Assembly (NCBI GenBank): GCA_026770585.1 | Contig: MU647126.1 | Span: 116,261-128,749, forward strand | Origin: Baffinella frigidus | Taxonomy: Eukaryota > Cryptophyceae > Cryptomonadales > Baffinellaceae | Length of the DNA stretch: 12,489 nucleotides | Direction of reading: 5' to 3' | Shown: piece after piece, positions 1 to 5,875 of the stretch | Layout of the letters: each line of letters starts with the position of its first letter | Numbering within the stretch: the stretch's first letter is position 1 | Position numbers and translations under genes: made by a program | The notes under the pieces: model-generated | What the model was told of the DNA's origin: nothing | The model's database searches: none | The model's input: the letters and a program-made list of their open reading frames with translations, nothing else

Positions 1-8
1 AGGGGTAC

Positions 9-2664
9 CTGGAAGAGGGGTTCGATGAGCGCGAGGGTCTTCGCCACGCTCTCCGCCTCTGTCAGCGTCACCGCGCACTCCTCCATCCTGCCACCCGTCA
101 CATGGGCCCGCCTCAGGACAGAGAACAGAAAACAACTAGGCCCGCCGCAGGATAGAAAACACGCGCGCCCCACCGGTTGACTGATCTCCGCCACGCTCTC
201 TGCCTCTGTCAGCGTCACTGCGCACTCCTCCATCCTGGGCCAGGGTTTGGGGTTTGGGGTTTGGGGCATGGGGTTTAGGTTTTAGGGTTTAGGGTTTAGG
301 GTTTAGGGTTTAGGGTTTAGGGTTTAGGGTTTAGGGTTTAGGGTTTAAGGGTTAGGGTTGAGGGTTGAGGGTTTCGGGGTCGTAACCTGGTCTTGATAGC
401 GTCGAGGGTGGAGAGTGCCGCGACTGTCTGCTGCCCTGCGCGCTCTACCTCCGACACCCGATCCAGCACCTGCAGGATACGAGGGGAGTGTGTCAAAAAC
501 GCAACCATTTGGACATGGTGAGGCAGCAAAGGCCTCCTGAAGCCTGTTGACCCATCATCCCCTTACGAGCGACTGTCTGCTGTCCCGCTCGTTCCTCCGA
601 CACCCGATCCAACACCTGCTTTGGGGTTTAGGGTTTCGCTCTACCTCCGACACCCGGTCCAACGCATGCAGGTTACGAGGCCCACGACACAACTCACAGT
701 TGCGCACACGTTTTGCAGCAGGGTTCTGTGTCCGAAGGTGTAGGGTGGGGTGGGGCGAGGCAGCAGACCTGGGCCATCTGCTGGGCGAGGAGGGCTGCCT
801 CGGACCCCACCCGCTGGATGTCCGACATCGCCTGGTTACCGTTTGCGCTTTGCGTTGAGGGCATAGGGGGCACACTCTTTCGTGTTTGGGCTTAGGGTTT
901 AGTGAGGTTAAGTGTTTAGGGTGTAGTGTATGGTTTGGGGGTTAGGAGTTAGGTGCGATGGTTGAGGGGTTAGGGGGTAGGGGTTACCTGCGGGAGCTCC
1001 GCGAGGAGCTTCGTGGAAGATGAGTCGATCGACTTCCCCGCTGACTGCGCACCACACACTATTAGTCAACCGCTGCGCAGACGAAACACACGACGCTTCG
1101 GGATTAGTCGACGCCAGGAGGGGAGGCACTGTTGCCTGATCACCACTCATGACTGATCAGAGGCTGTCCCGGTACCGAGTCTGTAGAGACTATGTACCAG
1201 AGTGTGCCCCCTTTCGATTCCTGCGGGGACACCTGGCGCGGGAGCAATGCATAAAAGATGTAGAGACTTTACAACTACGTGTACAGCGCCTTGCTGACAG
1301 GTACAACCTAAACCCTAAACCCTAAATCCTAAACCCTAAACCCTAAACCCTAAACCCTAAAATCCTGAGCGACGCGATCGGAACATGAGCACGAACCTCT
1401 AGCGCGGCATCAGTCTGTTTCAATAGGGTGCCGGACTGAAAAACGGGTAGTAAAGCCTACGGTATTGCCTACGGTAGGCCGTAGGGCTCCTAGGACTCAA
1501 TGTTCCGTAGGATCTCCCCGAGGCCCCCACTGCCTACCGTAGGCAATACCGTAGGCCTAACTACCCGATTTTCAGGACGTTAGTCTATGAATTTGGTCTC
1601 ACCAATTTGGAGAAACCAGGACTATTTCATCCCAAAGTCGACGGATTAGTACCAAAGACCCAGGCTGTCAACCTAAGAATAGTAAGTCAAGGAGACGCAG
1701 GGAGAGTGACAAGAACCTGGCTCAGGAGCTGGAGTTTGACGACGAGGGTGGAGAGGTGGTCATCTGCCGCAGCGCCGCGCGCCCCCCCGGCCGCCTTCGC
1801 CAGTGCCGTGCTCGACCGCACCTGTGCTCCCCCGACAGAGAGACCTGTATCAGTACCAACACCCCGGGCTCTTTTCCGCTGCGAAGTTGACGGGTGTGTA
1901 CCGCACACCAAGGATATGAGCTTTAAAATCGACAGACGGTCAACCCGAGTGAGGCAAAGCTGGGTCTCCGCTCGTCGGCCTGGAGGCTGTCTCATCTCCA
2001 GCTGGCCGCTGACGTGAAGGGTTTCGGGTGTACGTAGGATTCAGGGTTCAAGGTTCCGGGTTCAAAGTTTAGGTTGCATGGTGCAGGCTAGCTTTGCCTC
2101 CAGGATGCATCCACGCCTGGATTTTCACCCCTAAGGGGGGGATCTGCTCTGACCCCTCACCACGTCACCGAAAACGAAATCAACCCCTTCCTAAATCCTC
2201 TGACTGCAGTCTGAGGGCCCGCCAGTGTGTTCGCACTGAAACGAAAAAGGAAGGTTCACTGCGCCGCATGCCACCGTGCGAGGCGGCTGCCGAATGCCCC
2301 AGCACCCCTCCCCATGGTTGTTACGCCGCGGTGCTGCGTCTAACCTCGGGGTTGGCAAGGAGCGCCTCCCCAACATCGGCAACACGTAGATCTGTCCCGC
2401 TGGGGGTGAGGCGAAGAGAAGTGGACAAACGCTGCTCCGGACCAGGAGCTGCTCGTGCACAATAATAAGGCGGGGCAGAGGAGGCAGAGAGGCGCCGGCC
2501 GTAATGAGAGCGGATCGCGGAGGGTTTTGTGTTTTGGCTGCAGGGCGAATGCCAAGGACACCAGCGGGACGCGTGTGAGCGAGTGGCGCGCAGAGTGTGC
2601 GCACCTGGGCATTGACCCACTGCTTGACATCGAAGTCCTCCTCCCCGAACTCCTCCAAGTCCAT
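9..2664 (-). CDS. COG7: COG7, conserved oligomeric Golgi complex subunit 7, N-terminal part (exons 1-6)
   Basis: COG7 belongs to lobe B of the COG tether, which captures retrograde vesicles at the Golgi on the cytosolic face. Exons (minus strand, high to low): 2664-2605, 1821-1717, 1044-988, 831-769, 469-387 and 87-9. They join in frame to 149 residues with GT-AG introns. Residues 1-20 contain DFDVKQWVNA, matching the DDFDVKEWINA start of animal COG7. Residues 43-55 (LSTLVVKLQLLSQ) match the conserved TLVMKLQLFIQ segment, and exons 3-6 then follow family spacing through SIDSSSTKLLAELP, SEAALLAQQMA and IKTRMEECAV, with at most one residue of gap. The start is supported by an in-frame TGA at 2676-2674, four codons upstream. 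The known family is about 770 residues, so roughly the first fifth is here and the rest lies left of base 1. The region is helical and coiled-coil-like, as in CATCHR tethers. Introns 2, 4 and 5 carry repeats or exon echoes. Exon borders are inferred by eye. Confidence 0.92.
185..237 (-). repeat. Echo of COG7 exon 6 in intron 5
   Basis: Bases 185-237 match 38-90 at about 50 of 53 positions, offset by exactly 147 bases. The copy keeps the acceptor AG and the first 16-17 codons of exon 6, including MEECAVTLTEAESVA. Two of the three differences are synonymous. It lies upstream of the true exon in the sense direction, so it could be an alternative exon or a decoy. Similarity stops near the seventeenth codon, and the exon 6 donor is not present in this copy. 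Confidence 0.85.
242..380. repeat. TTTAGGG array, COG7 intron 5
   Basis: About twelve near-perfect TTTAGGG units with GGTTTGG variants at the left and GGGTTGA variants at the right. In the COG7 sense it reads CCCTAAA. It is bounded by the exon 6 echo and by exon 5, so it is interstitial, not a chromosome end. Confidence 0.95.
568..617 (-). repeat. Echo of COG7 exon 5 (copy A) in intron 4
   Basis: In the minus sense this reads through a close variant of the exon 5 start (VLDRVSEE-like), then a segment matching GQQTV of the true exon. An in-frame block of a few bases is missing near the GTAGAGCG position. The true exon counterpart is about 420-472. The copy stops before the 3' half of the exon. 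Confidence 0.75.
637..680 (-). repeat. Echo of COG7 exon 5 (copy B) in intron 4, with acceptor flank
   Basis: Bases 637-680 match 441-484 at about 39 of 44 positions. The match covers the first 29 bases of exon 5 and some 15 bases of intron beyond its acceptor, so the copied unit was genomic DNA, not spliced RNA. In sense direction the copy ends abruptly in a short AAACCCTAAACCCC heptamer run that separates it from copy A. The acceptor AG itself is altered, so it is unlikely to be used. Confidence 0.8.
888..982. repeat. Degenerate TTTAGGG array, COG7 intron 3
   Basis: Decayed heptamer units (TTAGGGT, TTTAGTG, GTTAGGAG) fill most of this 156-base intron up to the exon 3 donor. Sense orientation is CCCTAAA. 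Confidence 0.8.
1305..1363. repeat. CCCTAAA array, COG7 intron 2, reversed orientation
   Basis: Seven or so clean CCCTAAA units on the plus strand. As COG7 is on the minus strand, this array is in the opposite sense to those in the other COG7 introns. Confidence 0.92.
1436..1575. mobile_element. Foldback (MITE-like) element in COG7 intron 2
   Basis: Two arms of about 43 bases (1436-1478 and 1532-1575) are near-perfect inverted copies: CTGAAAAACGGGTAGT at the left against ACTACCCGATTTTCAG at the right, followed inward by GCCTACGGTATTGCC and its complement. A spacer of about 53 bases separates them. At most a two-base GA direct repeat flanks it. The length, long arms and absence of coding capacity suggest a non-autonomous DNA element; no transposase is present here. 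Confidence 0.6.
1632..1682. repeat. AAGTCGAC/GTCAAC short inverted-repeat element, copy 1
   Basis: CCAAAGTCGACGG ... TGTCAACCTAAGAATAG shares its ends and length (about 51 bases) with 3518-3568. A related left half is at 1882-1911. It lies in COG7 intron 2. Confidence 0.55.
2018..2078. repeat. Degenerate TTCAGGG array, COG7 intron 1
   Basis: Decayed units such as GGATTCAGGGTTCAAGG and GGGTTCAAAGTTTAGG. In COG7 sense it reads CCCTGAA-like. Confidence 0.65.
2079..2604. other. Rest of COG7 intron 1: nothing recognised
   Basis: About 525 bases of GC-rich sequence run up to the exon 1 donor. Long open frames exist on both strands, as expected in GC-rich DNA, but none resembles a family I know. 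I saw no echo of exon 1 or 2. Confidence 0.6.
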
Positions 2665-2919
2665 CCCGCCCCGTCACCCACGACCACCAAAATCCGCCGC
2701 TCTGAAGTTGACTGGATAGAGGACGAAGCTTGGCCCTTTTTCCAACGCGGACGGTGCGAGTTCGCACGATATCCAATAGGAAACAGCTCAAACTCCATTC
2801 TCTATTTGATATTGTCGGGCGAGGGGGGAGGAGAGAAGAGAAGAAGCGACTGGGAAACAAATGGCGAGGGGGGGGCAGAGCTGCTGAGCGTGGCGAGAGG
2901 TGGCGGGCGCGGCAGGAGG
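2665..2919. promoter_or_regulatory. Probable bidirectional promoter between COG7 and VPS26
   Basis: This is the whole space between the two divergent start codons, so it must hold both 5' leaders and promoter functions unless further upstream non-coding exons exist. It contains a CCAAT pentamer at 2773-2777 and, just before it, the inverted repeat GTGCGAGTTCGCAC (2754-2767). A purine-rich GGGGAGG-type stretch (2819-2940) covers the VPS26 leader. No TATA box stands out. It has no heptamer arrays, unlike the introns on both sides. The promoter role is inferred from gene layout. Confidence 0.6.
2861..2887 (+). other. Possible eight-codon upstream ORF in the VPS26 leader
   Basis: An ATG 59 bases before the VPS26 start, in a different frame, opens an ORF of eight sense codons ending in TGA. 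If transcription begins upstream of 2861, this ORF would precede the main start and could damp translation. The transcription start is unknown, so this is only a possibility. Confidence 0.3.
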
Positions 2920-5836
2920 ATGCTGGCGCTGGGAGGGAAGTTTCTGAATGGAGTTTCGAATGCTGTCAAGGACCAGCTCGCTCATCCCTGGGACATCAAG
3001 GTCAGTGTGAAACCAACTCGCGATGATTGCACCCCCTTTCCAACCCCGCGGGTACCTCGTGCTCTGAATTATGACGCAATTGCGCACGTTTTCCAGCTCC
3101 CAACCCACCACCCCCACCGTTCGCCCGTCCCAGCGCTGCATTATCTTTTTTCCTGTTTGATGACAACTTCTTCTCCAGGTTACGTGTTCGGGCGAGCATC
3201 AGACGACAAATGGACGCGACATGGAAGGTCGCGAGCCCCCCAATCTCCTCCCGCTCGCGGACTCATGCTCCTTTCTCCTGACGCTAGCCCTGCCCCGTTT
3301 ACTCGTCGACGAAGCACAGTGACGTGGTGGGCCTCTGTCAGGAGCGACGCGGCCATGCACTCTCTTGGCGGGCGAGGACCCCGTCGCGGGTTCTGTCGAG
3401 ATTGTGATCAAGTCCGGGCGCATCATCGAGCACAGTGGCGTCCAGGTGCGCTTCCTAGCTCTGTTTCACAGGCTCTTTCGGTCTCGCAAATTTGATGAGC
3501 CCGGGCTGCCTTCCGCTCCAAAGTTGACGGCTGTGTACTGCACACCCAGCTTGTCAACTTACGAATAGAGCTAGAAAGAGAGTTGTGGTCAAGGCCGGGC
3601 GCACCATAGAGCAAACTGGCGTCCAGGTGAAAGCGCTGCCGCACGCTCGATTTCACAGCAACATAACTGAATCACTTGAACTTTTTGTGCTATGTTAGGC
3701 TTTTATTTGTGGTATGCTAAGGTGGATATGCTATCTGAGGCATAAATCCTAAGCTTAACGTAGCATAGAAGTGCAACTGATTCAGTTATGTCCCGAAATT
3801 AGATTGGTGATGCCTCCAGCAGTCGCATGGGGAAAAACATTGTCTTTGAATATGAGATGATGCCCTTGGCTGTCGCAAAACGATACGGGATTGGCGCTCT
3901 CGCTGAAGGTACAGCAGCACCCTCCAGCGAGAGCGGCGAGAACTGAGAGAAGCTGATCCCAAACTGAACCCTACACCTGGCAGGTGCTGTTCCTGGGATT
4001 CATCGAGAGTGTCGAAAACCCTGAGTTTTCGCACACGCACCGCGCAGAATTCCTTCACCTCTCGCGAGACGTGGCTCCGGTAAAACATCAACCCTAAACC
4101 TTAACCACGGTCAATCCTGAACCGCCCCACCCTGCCGGCGGAGGCTCACTCACCAACCCATGAACACAAAAGTGTAAACCTTAAACCTTAAACCCAAAAC
4201 CCTGAACCCTAAACCCTGAACCCTAAACCCTGAACCCTAAACCCTAAACCCTAAACCCTAAACCCTTAACCCTGAACCCTGACCGCTAATCACTAAACCC
4301 TGCACTCCAAACCCTAACCCTAAACCCAAAAACCAGACGGGGAAGCTGGAGCAGGGATCGCACAAGTTCGATTTCGACTTCGGCATGGTCCTCGCCCCTC
4401 CGTGCCTATGAACCACAACTCCCAAACCATAAACTCTAACTCCCGAACCCTGAACCCTAAACCCTAAGCCCTAAACCCTAAACCCTGAACCCTAAACCCT
4501 AAACCCTAAACCCTAAACCCTCACCTTGCAAAGCGAAACCCTAAACCCTAAACCCTGGACCCTCAACCCTCAGCCCTAAACCCTAGACCCTAAACCCCAA
4601 ACCCAAACCCTGAATCTTAAACCCTGAACCATGAACCATAAACCATGAACCAACCATAAAAAAGCAACCCTAAAACCCTGGCGCAGGTAGAAAAGCCGCA
4701 CGAGTCCTACCACGGGCGGTACGTGAGCCTCCGGTAAACGCAGCCTCCACATATACGCCTGCCCAGCCTCCACATTCACGCCTACCAGGATGCTGCTGCT
4801 GAATCCTCACCACACAGCTACGAACAAATGCTACGAACAAATGAATCCTCACCACACAGCGGGCTACGAAGCATACCGTAGGGTCCTGTCGATTGCCACC
4901 CTCATGGTTTATTCACTAAATCCCGTTGGAGGCCGCTGTGTGGACCCTAAACCCTAAAACCTGAACCCCAAGTCCACTGGTACGTGATCCGGTTCGTGAC
5001 CGCACGAGGCTCGGTCTCCTTGGGTGTAGGGTTGAGGAGAAGCATGTCTGCGGCAGCTCGCGGAGCGGCCGCAGACACGGATCCCCTAACCCCTGCACCG
5101 GCAGACACACCTCACCCTCAAAAACTGTCCCTGAACCCCAAAGAATGCGAAACCCTAAACCCTAGACCCTAAACCCTAAACCCTAAACACTAAACACTAA
5201 ACACTAAACCCCAGACCCTAAACCCCAGACCCTAAACCCTAAACCCTAAACTGTAAACCCTAAACCCTGAACCCCAAACCCTAAACCCTAAACCCTAAAC
5301 CCTACACCCTAAACTCTAAACCTTAAACCATAAACCCCAAACCCTGAACTCTAAAACCTTGACAGGTACGTAGTGCGGGTGACGGTGTTTCGAGGATTCG
5401 TCGGCGACGCCACTTTCGAGGTCCCCACCCGATCACCCGAACCCCTACACTCCAAACCCTCAAACCCGAAACCTCAACCCTACCCCCATCCTCAACCCTG
5501 ACCTCCAGAACCTAAACCTTAGACCCTAGCCCCTCAGCCCTTCACGCTACACCCTAGCCCCTGAAACCTGAACCCTATACCCTACACCCTGAACCTTGAA
5601 CCCTAATCCCTCAAGTGTGGGACAGGAGGAGGTGGTGGTGCAGCTGTTGAAGAAGGATTTGCCAGAGCCTGACAAGAACCCTCCCATCCAAATGGAGGTC
5701 GGCGTACAGGTGCGCCTCCCCCCTAGGGTGTAGCGTGTATTGTGCAGGGTGTGGTGTGTAGGGTGTAGGGTGTAGGGTAGGAGTAAGGATGCCAGTGCAG
5801 GCGTTAGGTTTTGCTGTGCAGCCGTCAGAGAGAGAC

Positions 5837-5875
<39 letters not shown>

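Noticed and set aside
242-380. Possible chromosome end
   Set aside because: The TTTAGGG run is flanked on both sides by COG7 coding exons, and many similar runs occur throughout the introns. It is interstitial.
555-875. Minus-strand 106-codon frame
   Set aside because: It overlaps COG7 exon 4 and the exon 5 echo in mixed frames. The family match is to the separate short exons, not to this continuous reading.
2455-3495. Longest plus-strand open frame (346 codons)
   Set aside because: It begins without ATG upstream of VPS26, contains exon 1 of VPS26 in frame, but then runs through an intron. GC-rich DNA keeps frames open; only 2920-3000 is supported.
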